Shown one piece after another: positions 28,078 to 37,167 of a stretch of 64,000 nt of DNA. The notes under the pieces were generated by a model. That model made no database searches and was not told where the DNA came from. It worked only from the letters and a program-made list of their open reading frames with translations. A program made the position numbers and the translations under genes. Source of the stretch: Pricia antarctica (lineage in GTDB: Bacteria; Bacteroidota; Bacteroidia; Flavobacteriales; Flavobacteriaceae); NCBI GenBank assembly GCA_011050085.1, contig DRGL01000077.1, positions 1-64,000 on the forward strand, given 5' to 3'. Positions within the stretch are counted from its first letter, which is position 1; each line of letters opens with the position of its first letter.

Positions 28078-29511
28078 ATGAAAACGCACAGCGTAAAAGA
28101 ATTACTCTCAAAAAACCTGTTGTTACAGGAAGTTACGGTAAATGGATGGGTCAAAGCCTTTCGTAGTAATCGCTTTATAGCCCTTAACGATGGGTCTACT
28201 TTGGCCAATATTCAATGTGTGGTCGATTTTGAGAAGCTTGACGAGGCAATTTTAAAACAAATTAGTACCGGAGCCGCTGTAAGAATTTCCGGATCTCTGG
28301 TAGAAAGTCAAGGTAAGGGGCAAAGTGTCGAAATTCAAGTCTCCGATATTTTTGTTCACGGTTCGGCAAATCCCGAAACCTATCCCATACAACCTAAGAA
28401 ACATTCTTTGGAATTTTTGAGGGAAAAAGCCCATTTGCGCATACGCACCAATACATTTGCCGCCATAATGAGGGTGCGCTCGGCCCTGTCTTTCGCTATA
28501 CATCAATATTTTACCGAAAACGGATTTTACTATTTTCACGCCCCAATCGTCACAGGTTCGGATGCCGAGGGTGCCGGGGAAATGTTTAGGGTAACTACCT
28601 TGGATGGAAAACAACCTCCCCTAAACGAAGATGGCTCTATCAACTACAAAGAAGACTTCTTCGGAAAGGAAACTAACCTTACTGTATCAGGACAGCTTGA
28701 AGCGGAAGCCTACGCCATGGCTTTAGGTAAAGTATATACATTCGGACCTACATTTAGGGCTGAAAACTCGAACACTTCAAGACATCTTGCCGAGTTTTGG
28801 ATGATTGAACCCGAAGTCGCCTTTAACGATCTCGACGATAACATGGATCTTTCCGAAGATTTTATCAAAAGTGTACTTCGGTATATCCTCAAGAATTGTT
28901 CGGAGGATTTAGAGTTTCTTGAAAAAAGGCTTCTTGATGAAGAGAAATCAAAGCCCGTGGCCGAACGCAGTGCCATGCCTTTGATAGAAAAGTTAAAATT
29001 CGTTACCGAAAATACCTTTCAAAGGGTAACCTACACTGAAGCGATAGAGATTCTCAAGAACAGTAAGCCAAACAAAAAGAAAAAATTTCAATATCCTATA
29101 GATGCATGGGGTGCCGATTTACAGAGTGAGCACGAACGATATTTGGTGGAGAAACATTTCCAATGCCCGGTTATCCTATTTGACTATCCCACAAAAATAA
29201 AAGCCTTTTATATGCGTTTAAATGAGGATGGAAAAACAGTTAGGGCCATGGACATCCTTTTTCCTGGTATCGGGGAAATTGTGGGAGGTTCGCAACGTGA
29301 AGAGCGTTTAGACGTCTTAAAGGAGAAAATGGCCGCCTTAAACATTCCCGAAGAAGAACTCTGGTGGTATCTAGACCTTCGCAAATTCGGAACAGCGGTT
29401 CACAGTGGATTCGGACTCGGTTTCGAGCGCCTTGTTCTCTTTGCAACGGGAATGGGTAATATAAGGGATGTCATTCCATTTCCACGAACTCCGCAGAATG
29501 CCGAGTTCTAA
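28078..29511 (+). CDS. asnS: Asparagine--tRNA ligase
   Basis: A class IIb aminoacyl-tRNA synthetase charging tRNA-Asn. The 477-residue protein has the N-terminal OB-fold anticodon-binding domain (VTVNGWVKAFRSNRFIALND), then the catalytic domain. Motif 2 is seen in YTFGPTFRAENSNTSRHLAE near 221, and motif 3 in GFGLGFERLVLFATGMGNIRD near 446. The FGPTFRAENSNT form separates AsnRS from AspRS and LysRS. No GatCAB-type context is present. It is followed by rpoN after 38 bases. Confidence 0.96.
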   Translation: MKTHSVKELLSKNLLLQEVTVNGWVKAFRSNRFIALNDGSTLANIQCVVDFEKLDEAILKQISTGAAVRISGSLVESQGKGQSVEIQVSDIFVHGSANPETYPIQPKKHSLEFLREKAHLRIRTNTFAAIMRVRSALSFAIHQYFTENGFYYFHAPIVTGSDAEGAGEMFRVTTLDGKQPPLNEDGSINYKEDFFGKETNLTVSGQLEAEAYAMALGKVYTFGPTFRAENSNTSRHLAEFWMIEPEVAFNDLDDNMDLSEDFIKSVLRYILKNCSEDLEFLEKRLLDEEKSKPVAERSAMPLIEKLKFVTENTFQRVTYTEAIEILKNSKPNKKKKFQYPIDAWGADLQSEHERYLVEKHFQCPVILFDYPTKIKAFYMRLNEDGKTVRAMDILFPGIGEIVGGSQREERLDVLKEKMAALNIPEEELWWYLDLRKFGTAVHSGFGLGFERLVLFATGMGNIRDVIPFPRTPQNAEF

Positions 29512-29549
29512 TCTGAAAAGGTTAACTTTATGAAGCAAGAATAACCCCA

Positions 29550-31007
29550 ATGCTAAAACAACACTTATCGTTCAAACTTTCTCAAAAGCTGTCGCCGCAG
29601 CAGATTCAGTTGATGAAACTGATTCAACTGCCGACACAAGCATTTGAGCAGCGACTAAAACAGGAACTTGGGGAAAACCCCGCGCTAGAAACCGGTAAAG
29701 AGGAATCTGATTCGGAAGATGACTATGACGATGTTTATGATAACGAAGCGTCTGATAGTGAGACCATAGATACTGAAGATATTAATATCGATGAGTATCT
29801 CAGCGATGATGAGATACCCGAGTATCGCACCAAGGCAAACAATTATAGTGCCGACGATGAGGAGAGAAATATACCTTATGCCGCGGGAATCTCGTTTAAT
29901 CAATTTCTTCTCAATCAATTAAATACAGCTTATCTCAATGATGAGGAATGGAATATTGCCGAATTTTTGGTCGGCAGCGTGGACGAGAGCGGTTACATTC
30001 GCCGACCCTTATCCGATATTCTCGATGATTTAGCCTTTACACAAAATATCTATACGGAAGAGGCCACGATAGAAAAAGTACTCAAAATAGTTCAGAAATT
30101 AGATCCACCGGGAGTGGCCGCTAGATCCTTAAAGGAATGCCTAGTCATACAATTAAACCGCAAAGAATCTACACAGAGCGTAGAACTTGCTACTGCCATT
30201 TTAGAGAAATCATTCGACCAATTTACCAAGAAGCATTATAAAAAATTACTTCAAAAGCACAATATAACCGAGGATCAATTAAAGGCCGCTATCTCTGAAA
30301 TAGAAAGACTGAACCCAAAACCGGGTGGATCTTATGCAGGTAATAATCGAATGGTCGAACATGTTGTACCCGATTTTTCGATACGTATCGTAGAAGGGGA
30401 GCTCGAATTGACATTAAATGGAAGAAATGCTCCCGAACTTCATGTTTCTAGCGAATACAATAATATGCTGAAGGGGTATAAAGACGCCAAGAACAAAACG
30501 AAATCGCAGAAAGACACTGTGCAGTTCATCAAACAAAAACTCGATGCTGCCAAGTGGTTCATCGATGCCATTCGCCAAAGACAGCAAACGCTATTCGTCA
30601 CAATGAGCTCCATCATGAACTATCAGCAGGAATATTTTCTGACCGGAGATGAACGTAATTTGCGTCCCATGATATTGAAGGATATTGCCGACGAAATCGA
30701 TATGGATGTTTCTACGATTTCAAGGGTAGCCAACAGCAAGTACGTAGACACTCCCTATGGTACCAAATTGATAAAGGAATATTTTTCGGAATCCATGAAA
30801 AACGATCAGGGGGAAGATGTTTCGACCAAAGAAATTAAGAAAATTCTGGAAACGGTTATTAAGGAAGAGGCTAAAAAGAAACCTTTGACTGACGATAAAT
30901 TAGCTGCTATATTGAAAGAGAAAGGCTATCCTATTGCCCGACGTACGGTTGCCAAATACCGGGAACAGCTAGATATACCAGTAGCGCGTTTGCGAAAACG
31001 AATTTAA
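29550..31007 (+). CDS. rpoN: RNA polymerase sigma-54 factor
   Basis: Sigma-54 directs RNA polymerase to promoters opened by enhancer-binding AAA+ activators. All three regions are visible in the 485 residues: the Gln/Leu-rich N-terminus (LSFKLSQKLSPQQIQLMKLI), an acidic region II (about 50-110, many Asp/Glu/Ser), the core-binding part, and the C-terminal DNA-binding part with the RpoN box ARRTVAKYRE near 463. The stop overlaps the start of the next gene (TAATG), so the two are probably co-translated. No sigma-54 activator gene lies in this window. Confidence 0.96.
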   Translation: MLKQHLSFKLSQKLSPQQIQLMKLIQLPTQAFEQRLKQELGENPALETGKEESDSEDDYDDVYDNEASDSETIDTEDINIDEYLSDDEIPEYRTKANNYSADDEERNIPYAAGISFNQFLLNQLNTAYLNDEEWNIAEFLVGSVDESGYIRRPLSDILDDLAFTQNIYTEEATIEKVLKIVQKLDPPGVAARSLKECLVIQLNRKESTQSVELATAILEKSFDQFTKKHYKKLLQKHNITEDQLKAAISEIERLNPKPGGSYAGNNRMVEHVVPDFSIRIVEGELELTLNGRNAPELHVSSEYNNMLKGYKDAKNKTKSQKDTVQFIKQKLDAAKWFIDAIRQRQQTLFVTMSSIMNYQQEYFLTGDERNLRPMILKDIADEIDMDVSTISRVANSKYVDTPYGTKLIKEYFSESMKNDQGEDVSTKEIKKILETVIKEEAKKKPLTDDKLAAILKEKGYPIARRTVAKYREQLDIPVARLRKRI

Positions 31008-31612
31008 TGCGCGCATTTTATCAGGCTATATCCTACCTTTTCCATCCTCTGTTCATACCGTTAGCGGGTACCGTGGCCTATTTCACGGTTACTCCTAAAT
31101 ACAGTCCTGCAACACTACAGACTCATATTTTTCTACCCGTTTTGATTTTGACGGTTATCATTCCAGTTATAGCTTTTTTTATATTAAAGAATATTGGTAT
31201 CGTATCTAGTGCCCTTACCCCTTCGATGGAAGAACGAAAATACCCGCTCTACATTCACATAATACTTTTGCTCATCGTTGTATACAAGGTAATACCAGGT
31301 CAATATACCTTTGAACTCCATTATTATTTCATAGGCCTCATAGCGTCGGCCCTAACTACATTACTTCTTCTTTTTCTTAGGGTTAAGGCAAGTATGCATG
31401 TAATGGGCTTAGGTAGCTTATTCATGTTCTTGGTCTGCTTAAGCATACACTTTGAAATCAATATTACTTTAGCCGTTAGTGTATTGACCTTGATAACGGG
31501 ACTAGTAGCTACATCGAGACTATACCTCAGGGCACACTCCAAAGTCGAAGTGTTTGTCGGGTTTCTTGTCGGTCTGTTATCACAGTTAATGCTGGTTAAA
31601 TTTTGGCTCTAG
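31007..31612 (+). CDS. Polytopic membrane protein, PAP2-like C-terminal motif
   Basis: A 201-residue protein with about six membrane helices, coupled to rpoN by a one-base stop/start overlap. Near the C-terminus the sequence SRLYLRAHSKVEVFVGFLVG resembles motif 3 of PAP2 phosphatases (SR, five residues, H), and an ERKYP segment near residue 77 may stand in for the first motif. The central SGH motif is not obvious, so it may be a non-catalytic or divergent relative. The family is common in Bacteroidota next to rpoN or asnS, as far as I recall. The function is unknown. Confidence 0.75.
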   Translation: MRAFYQAISYLFHPLFIPLAGTVAYFTVTPKYSPATLQTHIFLPVLILTVIIPVIAFFILKNIGIVSSALTPSMEERKYPLYIHIILLLIVVYKVIPGQYTFELHYYFIGLIASALTTLLLLFLRVKASMHVMGLGSLFMFLVCLSIHFEINITLAVSVLTLITGLVATSRLYLRAHSKVEVFVGFLVGLLSQLMLVKFWL

Positions 31613-31617
31613 GCTTT

Positions 31618-32313
31618 TTATAGAATGTAAAAGATAAGCCCTATTCGTAAGGGTTTTATTGCAATAGTTTCACCATCGACCATAACTCCATCATTGAATA
31701 GACCATTAAGGGCATAATACGCATGTAGATTAAAAGTATTATATCCAAAATTAAAAGTTAGACCGTACTGAAATCGACGAATATCCGCATTGTAGAAAGA
31801 CTCCCTTTCATTATTAGTCTTATTGGAGATATACTTTGAGCGTGCGCCTACCGCGTATCCTAATTTAACCCCGGCGTACACCCTCCAAAATTTATATTCA
31901 GTAGCTGTTGAATTACGCCAACGAAACTCTAATGGAAGTTCGAGCATATGGGTCTCTACTTTATTACGCTTTAAACTATCAATTTCAGTAATGATAGTAT
32001 AATCGAATCCATCGACAGTTTCTAAGGCTCGAAGGTTGGTGTAATACGAATACACGCCATAGCCCAGACCTATACCTATAGCCGAAGTACGGCTTTTATT
32101 AATTGGGATATCTTTGATGAACCCTCCTTGAAGTCCATAAGAAAGATTGCGCTGATTGACGTTCTCGGGGCTATTCAGCAATATATTGTAGGTGAGCCCA
32201 ATGTAGAATTGATCCTCTAAATACCGACTATCGCCTACTACGGAATCCGTTTGGTTTTGCGCAAAAGTAGCAAGGGAGTACAAAAAAAACATACCGAAAA
32301 ATGTCCGCATCAT
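31618..32313 (-). CDS. PorT-like outer-membrane beta-barrel protein
   Basis: A 231-residue secreted protein with a signal peptide (MMRTFFGMFFLYSLATFAQ) and alternating hydrophobic/polar strands expected of an eight-stranded outer-membrane barrel. Examples are QFYIGLTYNILLNSPENVNQ and FWRVYAGVKLGYAVGARSKY, and the last residues (LRIGLIFYIL) look like a terminal barrel strand. The sequence resembles PorT, an outer-membrane protein needed for type IX secretion in gliding Bacteroidota, but the symbol is not assigned without a profile search. It lies downstream of the exbB/exbD cluster beyond a terminator. Confidence 0.7.
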   Translation of the reverse strand: MMRTFFGMFFLYSLATFAQNQTDSVVGDSRYLEDQFYIGLTYNILLNSPENVNQRNLSYGLQGGFIKDIPINKSRTSAIGIGLGYGVYSYYTNLRALETVDGFDYTIITEIDSLKRNKVETHMLELPLEFRWRNSTATEYKFWRVYAGVKLGYAVGARSKYISNKTNNERESFYNADIRRFQYGLTFNFGYNTFNLHAYYALNGLFNDGVMVDGETIAIKPLRIGLIFYIL

Positions 32314-32333
32314 ACGTATAAAAATAGGTAAAT

Positions 32334-32371
32334 AAAAAACGCTCCGAACAAGATGTTCGGAGCGTTTTTTA
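32334..32371 (-). terminator. Terminator of the exbB-exbD cluster
   Basis: AAAAAACGCTCCGAACA pairs with TGTTCGGAGCGTTTTTT around AGA. On the minus strand it lies 20 bases beyond the last exbD stop and before the PorT-like gene. Confidence 0.87.
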
Positions 32372-32389
32372 TTTTATACGATATTAAGG

Positions 32390-32872
32390 CTATTGCAAAT
32401 TATTGAATGCATCGCCGTCATATGTAGTGTAATTTACTTTAAGTGCGTTAACCTTACGCAACTCTTGCTTAATATCGGATATCAGACCCATATTCGCTTC
32501 TTTATCTACCTTTAAGGCAATAGTAAGAACGTTCTGTAGCTCTTGTGCCTTTTTAGCACGCTCCTCTAAAATATAGTTACCAACATCTGAAGGAACAGAA
32601 AACTTATCGTTCAATTGAATTCTTGCTTCGGTACCATACTTACTCGAATACTGAGAAGTTGGCTCACCCACATAAATATAAATGACACGGTCTTTTTTCT
32701 CTAATTTCTTGGTCTCACTTGCGTTAGGCAAGGTATTTTCCACTTTAAGCGAACTATCTTTCATTACCGTTACCGTCATGAAAAAGAACAACAACATAAA
32801 GACGATATCAGGTAAAGACGCCGTATTCACCGCTGGTAAACCACTATCCTTTTTCTTTGCAAACTTTGACAT
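32390..32872 (-). CDS. exbD: ExbD/TolR family energy-transduction protein (second copy)
   Basis: ExbD is the TolR-type partner of the proton-channel protein ExbB; together they energise TonB-type transport or envelope work. The 160-residue protein has a Lys-rich cytoplasmic start, one membrane helix (about 18-40) with the proton-pathway Asp in TASLPDIVFMLLFFFM, and a periplasmic domain. It is the last gene of exbB-orf-exbD-exbD, 21 bases after the first copy. Two different ExbD proteins in one cluster is a regular flavobacterial arrangement. Confidence 0.88.
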   Translation of the reverse strand: MSKFAKKKDSGLPAVNTASLPDIVFMLLFFFMTVTVMKDSSLKVENTLPNASETKKLEKKDRVIYIYVGEPTSQYSSKYGTEARIQLNDKFSVPSDVGNYILEERAKKAQELQNVLTIALKVDKEANMGLISDIKQELRKVNALKVNYTTYDGDAFNNLQ

Positions 32873-32893
32873 ATCCTATAGTTTAACCTGTTA

Positions 32894-33520
32894 TTAATTG
32901 CTTGTATCGGCTTCTGCTTCAGAGAGCTTTTGCGGAAATAATTCTTGAATACGCCTCACTTTTTCCTTCAAATCATCCTTAAGACTCGAAGATGTTTCTG
33001 GATCTAGGTAATCCGCTTCAATTCCCGTAAAATCACGACCGTATAAGCGCTGTGCCTCTCGATTCCGTAAATCGTTGTAAGCGCCAACCAACTCGTTTTG
33101 TACGGTAATGTAAGTGCTGTACTTCGTTTCCCTATCATTTTTCAATGAAATAATAGCTTTGTCAGGATTATCCGAAGATTCGGCATTACGTTTACCTTTG
33201 CAATAACTACAAAACTCAGGTGACCCGGATGGTGCCCCACCGTTATCCAAGAAAGCTATAGCTTTTTCGCGAAGTTGCTTGATATCGGTAATTTCTTCCT
33301 CTACCAATAATTGTCCGTTCCGGTTAATATTAACAGTGAAGATATTCTTTTGTTTAATAACTGGTGGCTCTTCGGTAGGGGGTTCAATTGGTGGTAACAT
33401 CCTGTCTAACCCTGCATCTGTTTCAATGGTCGTTGTGACCAGGAAAAAAATCAGTAGTAAGAACGCAATATCGGCCATTGACCCTGCATTTACCTCTGGT
33501 GGTGCTCCTCTTCTAGGCAT
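32894..33520 (-). CDS. exbD: ExbD/TolR family energy-transduction protein with CxxC-containing insert (first copy)
   Basis: A 208-residue ExbD. The cytoplasmic start PRRGAPPEVNAGSMADIAFL leads into the single membrane helix with the essential Asp (SMADIAFLLLIFF). The periplasmic domain is longer than usual and holds an insert with a CxxC pair, FCSYCKGKRNAESSDNPDKA, near residues 95-115. The pair might form a disulfide or bind metal. It lies 15 bases downstream of the hypothetical membrane gene and upstream of the second exbD. Confidence 0.88.
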   Translation of the reverse strand: MPRRGAPPEVNAGSMADIAFLLLIFFLVTTTIETDAGLDRMLPPIEPPTEEPPVIKQKNIFTVNINRNGQLLVEEEITDIKQLREKAIAFLDNGGAPSGSPEFCSYCKGKRNAESSDNPDKAIISLKNDRETKYSTYITVQNELVGAYNDLRNREAQRLYGRDFTGIEADYLDPETSSSLKDDLKEKVRRIQELFPQKLSEAEADTSN

Positions 33521-33535
33521 AGTTTTATATTTAAA

Positions 33536-33976
33536 TTATTTTGTTGCTTTTCTCACTCCGCCCCAAAGCATCGCTCCTAAAGCAATTACGGTAAGAATGA
33601 AAAAGATATTGATACCCATTCCAATTCTTTTAATGGTAGTCTCGGAAGTTTCAATACCGCGATCTGCCATTTCAGGTACGCTGACATCGGTTCCATCAGC
33701 CAATACATAAGCGATACCACAGACTATCAGAAAACCAACTACAACAAACAATGTTTTCTTTAGATTTGCTGGATTCGAAAATAAATTAATCAATGAGAAT
33801 GCCAAACTGGCCACTACCGCGATACCCAATAGGATGAAGGTCATCCAAAACATAGCGTTAAGCGCTCCGTTATTGGCTGCTTCCGCCGCTGGCATATCCG
33901 CAGGTGGAAGCAAATACCATAATACGGCAGCTATTAAACCTATCACTATTAAAGCAATCTTTACAATTTTATTCAT
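33536..33976 (-). CDS. Conserved membrane protein of the exbB-exbD cluster
   Basis: A 146-residue protein of unknown function with about four hydrophobic helices (near 5-20, 43-65, 75-92 and 120-140) and a short periplasmic loop (DGTDVSVPEMADRG). It sits between exbB and the first exbD with gaps of only 23 and 15 bases, so it is almost certainly made with them. The position suggests an accessory part of the ExbB/ExbD motor, but no known domain was recognised. Confidence 0.75.
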   Translation of the reverse strand: MNKIVKIALIVIGLIAAVLWYLLPPADMPAAEAANNGALNAMFWMTFILLGIAVVASLAFSLINLFSNPANLKKTLFVVVGFLIVCGIAYVLADGTDVSVPEMADRGIETSETTIKRIGMGINIFFILTVIALGAMLWGGVRKATK

Positions 33977-33999
33977 GATTTAATATGTTTATAGGTTTC

Positions 34000-34770
34000 T
34001 TACTTCTTTACAACAACGACATCTTTGGTATGGTCAACTAACATATCTATCAATACAATAGAAGAGTCTTCCATGTCGTTTACGATACTGTCAATTTTTG
34101 CAATGATGTAGTTATAAAAAATCTGTAAAATAATAGCAGTAATAAGTCCAAATACCGTGGTTAATAACGCCACCTGAATATCACCTGCAATTAACGATGC
34201 ACTCAAGTTACCTACAGCACTAATCTTTTGGAAAGCCTGAATCATACCGATTACAGTACCCATAAATCCAAGCATCGGAGCAACAGCGATAAAAAGAGAC
34301 AACCAAGATACGTTTTTCTCTAATTGACCCATTTGCACACCGCCATAAGCAACAACAGCTTTCTCCGCATTGTCAATTCCTTCGCCAGCTCTATCCAAAC
34401 CTTGATAGTAAATGGAGGCAACTGGACCTTTAGTATTTCTGCACACTTCCTTGGCTGCTTCAACACCACCAGAGGCCAGTGCATCTTCAACTTGTTGTTT
34501 CAATTTACTTGTATTGGTAGTCGCCATATTCAAATAAATAATCCGCTCTATGGCAACGGCAAGACCTAAAATCAAACAAAGAAGAACGATGCCCATGAAG
34601 CCGGCACCCCCTTGAATGAACATTTCCTTAAGAACCTGGGTAAAACCTTTTTCAGCTTCTGCCGGAGCAGCGTCTTGAAGCATGGTTGCAGTGGTTGCCA
34701 TTGCATTAACAGTGTTCGAAGCCAATACAAACATACCACCAGCAGCTAGGATAGAGAATAATTTTTTCAT
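34000..34770 (-). CDS. exbB: MotA/TolQ/ExbB proton channel protein
   Basis: ExbB forms the pentameric proton channel around ExbD in the inner membrane. The 256-residue protein has an N-terminal signal-like helix (FSILAAGGMFVLASNTVNA), a helix at about 55-77, and the family's paired helices at about 155-180 and 200-225. Characteristic sequence is APMLGFMGTVIGMIQAFQKI and IQVALLTTVFGLITAIILQI. It is the first gene of a four-gene cluster. An imperfect promoter-like TATCTTTA lies in the gap upstream. Confidence 0.92.
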   Translation of the reverse strand: MKKLFSILAAGGMFVLASNTVNAMATTATMLQDAAPAEAEKGFTQVLKEMFIQGGAGFMGIVLLCLILGLAVAIERIIYLNMATTNTSKLKQQVEDALASGGVEAAKEVCRNTKGPVASIYYQGLDRAGEGIDNAEKAVVAYGGVQMGQLEKNVSWLSLFIAVAPMLGFMGTVIGMIQAFQKISAVGNLSASLIAGDIQVALLTTVFGLITAIILQIFYNYIIAKIDSIVNDMEDSSIVLIDMLVDHTKDVVVVKK

Positions 34771-35017
34771 TTTTCTAAACTTAAATTAGTTATTTATTAG
34801 GGTTAAAGATAAAAAAAAAACGCAATAATAAAAGTAAAACTTCGTTGCTAGAGAAAGTGGAAGTCCATGTCCTGAGAACCCACCGAATCTAAAAACAAAA
34901 GCATTTGATGCTCAACCATCTATTCGGTTTGTACCAAACTTCAATCTAACAATTCAAACTAAACTACGAAGAATTTAAGAAAAAACTAATTTCTATCCTA
35001 AAATCTTTTCGTTTTAG

Positions 35018-35102
35018 CAGAGAGGAAGGGATTCGAACCCTCGAAACGTTGCCGTTTACACGCTTTCCAAGCGTGCGCCTTCGACCACTCGGCCACCTCT
35101 CT
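35018..35102 (-). tRNA. tRNA-Ser (GGA anticodon)
   Basis: The minus strand folds into a class II tRNA with a long variable arm. The acceptor AGAGAGG pairs with CCTCTCT, the D arm is GCCGAGTGGTCGAAGGC, the anticodon arm is ACGCTTGGAAAGCGT with anticodon GGA, and the T arm is GAGGG TTCGAAT CCCTT. The discriminator base is G at 35018. CCA is not encoded. Confidence 0.93.
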
Positions 35103-35181
35103 AATTAACACCCCAAAGCTTAGGCTAAGGGAGGGGCAAATAACAAAAAAAATACCACTCGGTAAAATTTAAAGCGTTATT

Positions 35182-36201
35182 TTATTGCATCTCCCCACGT
35201 AAAGGTGTTTCAAAAACCGTCTTGAATAAGCTTTCGCTAATATTACTTCCCAGTAGGTACATCAGCTTTGCCATCGCCGCCTCGGTCGTAATGTCTTTAC
35301 CATTAATAACTTGTAAGTTCTTAAGCTGTTCACTGGTCTCGTAATGCCCCATTTGAACACTGCCTCCTGAACACTGGGTTACGTTTACTATATGTATACC
35401 CTGCGAAATTCCTTTTCTTAAAATATCGACCAACCATGGTTCGTTCGGCGCATTTCCGGCCCCATAAGTCTCCAATATAAGACCTCTTAGGTTCGGAATA
35501 TTTAATATACTTTCTAATACGACCGCAGCTAGACCAGGAAAAAGTTTGAGTATAGCTACGTTTCTGTCCATAATCTTATGTACTTTGAATTTTTTGCGTG
35601 GATGCACCTTCAACAAATATTCCTTGAATACGGTAAGATGAACGCCAGACTCTATCAATTGCGGGTAGTTCAATGAGGCAAAAGCTTGGAAATGTTCGGC
35701 ATTAATTTTGGTCGTTCGGTTGGCTCGATATAGTTTATATTCAAAATAAAGCCCTACTTCTCGAACCACTGGTTTTCCCCCTGTTCGCAATGCAGCAATT
35801 TGGATCGAGGTAATCAGGTTCTCTTTGGCATCGGTTCGCAAATCTCCAATGGGCAGTTGACTTCCTGTAAAAATGACCGGCTTTGCCAAATTTTCTAACA
35901 TAAAACTTAAAGCGGAAGCAGTGTAACTCATGGTATCGCTACCATGCAATACCACAAAACCGTCGTGGCTTTCATAGTGCTCTTCGATTATATTGGCAAT
36001 TTCGATCCAGTGTGTCGGATTCATGTTCGATGAATCAATAGGATGTTCGAAAGAGATAGAATCGATGTGGCAATCCAACTGATTGAGCTCAGGAATATGT
36101 TTGAGCAACTTATTAAAATTGAATGCCTTCAAGATTCCCGAATCGTACTCTTTGACCATGCCTATGGTACCACCGGTATATATCAATAGGATGTTGGTCA
36201 T
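35182..36201 (-). CDS. ansA: Type I (cytoplasmic) L-asparaginase
   Basis: The enzyme hydrolyses asparagine to aspartate and ammonia. The 339-residue protein has no signal peptide, which points to the cytoplasmic type I enzyme. Both catalytic triads are visible: the nucleophile Thr in IYTGGTIGMV near 12, and HGSDTMSYTASALSFML near 84 with the second Thr and Asp. The C-terminal domain includes LRGLILETYGAGNAP. It lies 41 bases downstream of tatD on the same strand and may share its transcript. Confidence 0.92.
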   Translation of the reverse strand: MTNILLIYTGGTIGMVKEYDSGILKAFNFNKLLKHIPELNQLDCHIDSISFEHPIDSSNMNPTHWIEIANIIEEHYESHDGFVVLHGSDTMSYTASALSFMLENLAKPVIFTGSQLPIGDLRTDAKENLITSIQIAALRTGGKPVVREVGLYFEYKLYRANRTTKINAEHFQAFASLNYPQLIESGVHLTVFKEYLLKVHPRKKFKVHKIMDRNVAILKLFPGLAAVVLESILNIPNLRGLILETYGAGNAPNEPWLVDILRKGISQGIHIVNVTQCSGGSVQMGHYETSEQLKNLQVINGKDITTEAAMAKLMYLLGSNISESLFKTVFETPLRGEMQ

Positions 36202-36242
36202 GTAATTCTATATAAAGGAATGTTGCTAATAAACCGTAATTC

Positions 36243-37010
36243 TTAAATACCAAATACCTCCTTTGAATTTGCGGTAGTAATTTCAGCTATTTTTTCTTTG
36301 GATGTCCCATAAATCTCGCTTAGTTTCTCCAACACCTTTATAAGGTATGCGCTTTCGTTTCGTTTTCCGCGAAAGGGTACCGGCGCCAGATATGGGGAAT
36401 CAGTTTCCAGTACGATGTGATGTAGTGGAATCTCCTTTAAAAATGTGTCGATCTTTCCATTTTTAAAGGTGACTACGCCGCCGATTCCTAATTTCATGTT
36501 ATAGGATATTGCTTGCTGCGCTTGTTCTGAGGTTCCTGTAAAGCAATGAAAGATACCGTATAGGTCATCACTTTTCTCGCTTTCCAATACCTCGAAGACC
36601 TCATCGAAGGCGTCGCGACAGTGAATGACAATAGGTAGCTTGTATTTTTTGGCCCATCCGATTTGTAGGCGGAAGGCTTCTTGTTGTTGCTTTAAAAAAC
36701 TCTTGTCCCAATAAAGGTCAATGCCGATTTCCCCTACCGCATAGAACTTATGCTCTGTTAACATTTCTTCGACATGACGCAATTCTACCTCATAGTTCTC
36801 TTTAACATGGGTGGGATGCAGCCCCATCATCAAAAAAATATTTGTTGGATAGGCATCCCTTAGCCGAAACATCGCTTCCGTATAGGTAGAATCGATAGCG
36901 GGAATAAAAAAGCGTTCAATTCCTCGGTCCATGGCATTTTTAATGACTTCGGATTGATCTTTATCAAAGGCTTCACTGTATAAATGAGTGTGGGTATCTG
37001 TCAATATCAT
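36243..37010 (-). CDS. TatD family metal-dependent hydrolase
   Basis: A 255-residue TIM-barrel hydrolase of the TatD type; members act as 3'-5' exonucleases on DNA or RNA or have repair and quality-control roles. Metal ligands are visible in DTHTHLYSEAF near 4-14, GEIGIDLYWD near 92, IVIHCRDAF near 127, IFHCFTG near 153 and LETDSPYLAP near 201. The start codon lies four bases after a TATTTTTG element, so the mRNA may be leaderless. It is followed by the asparaginase gene. Confidence 0.93.
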   Translation of the reverse strand: MILTDTHTHLYSEAFDKDQSEVIKNAMDRGIERFFIPAIDSTYTEAMFRLRDAYPTNIFLMMGLHPTHVKENYEVELRHVEEMLTEHKFYAVGEIGIDLYWDKSFLKQQQEAFRLQIGWAKKYKLPIVIHCRDAFDEVFEVLESEKSDDLYGIFHCFTGTSEQAQQAISYNMKLGIGGVVTFKNGKIDTFLKEIPLHHIVLETDSPYLAPVPFRGKRNESAYLIKVLEKLSEIYGTSKEKIAEITTANSKEVFGI

Positions 37011-37014
37011 ACTG

Positions 37015-37022
37015 CAAAAATA
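37015..37022 (-). promoter_or_regulatory. Putative -7 element directly before tatD
   Basis: On the minus strand TATTTTTG ends four bases before the ATG of the TatD gene. This spacing would put the transcription start at or next to the start codon. Confidence 0.45.
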
Positions 37023-37167
37023 GGGGTATCTTTGTGTATTGTAAAAGAATGTTGATTTGAAATCCTAGATATAAGTTATTCAGGTGAAAAATTAGGATTA
37101 AACCCATGCCCCTAAATAACAGGATATGCCCTGCCCCACTCACCATCCATAATTGTAAAACTTCAGA

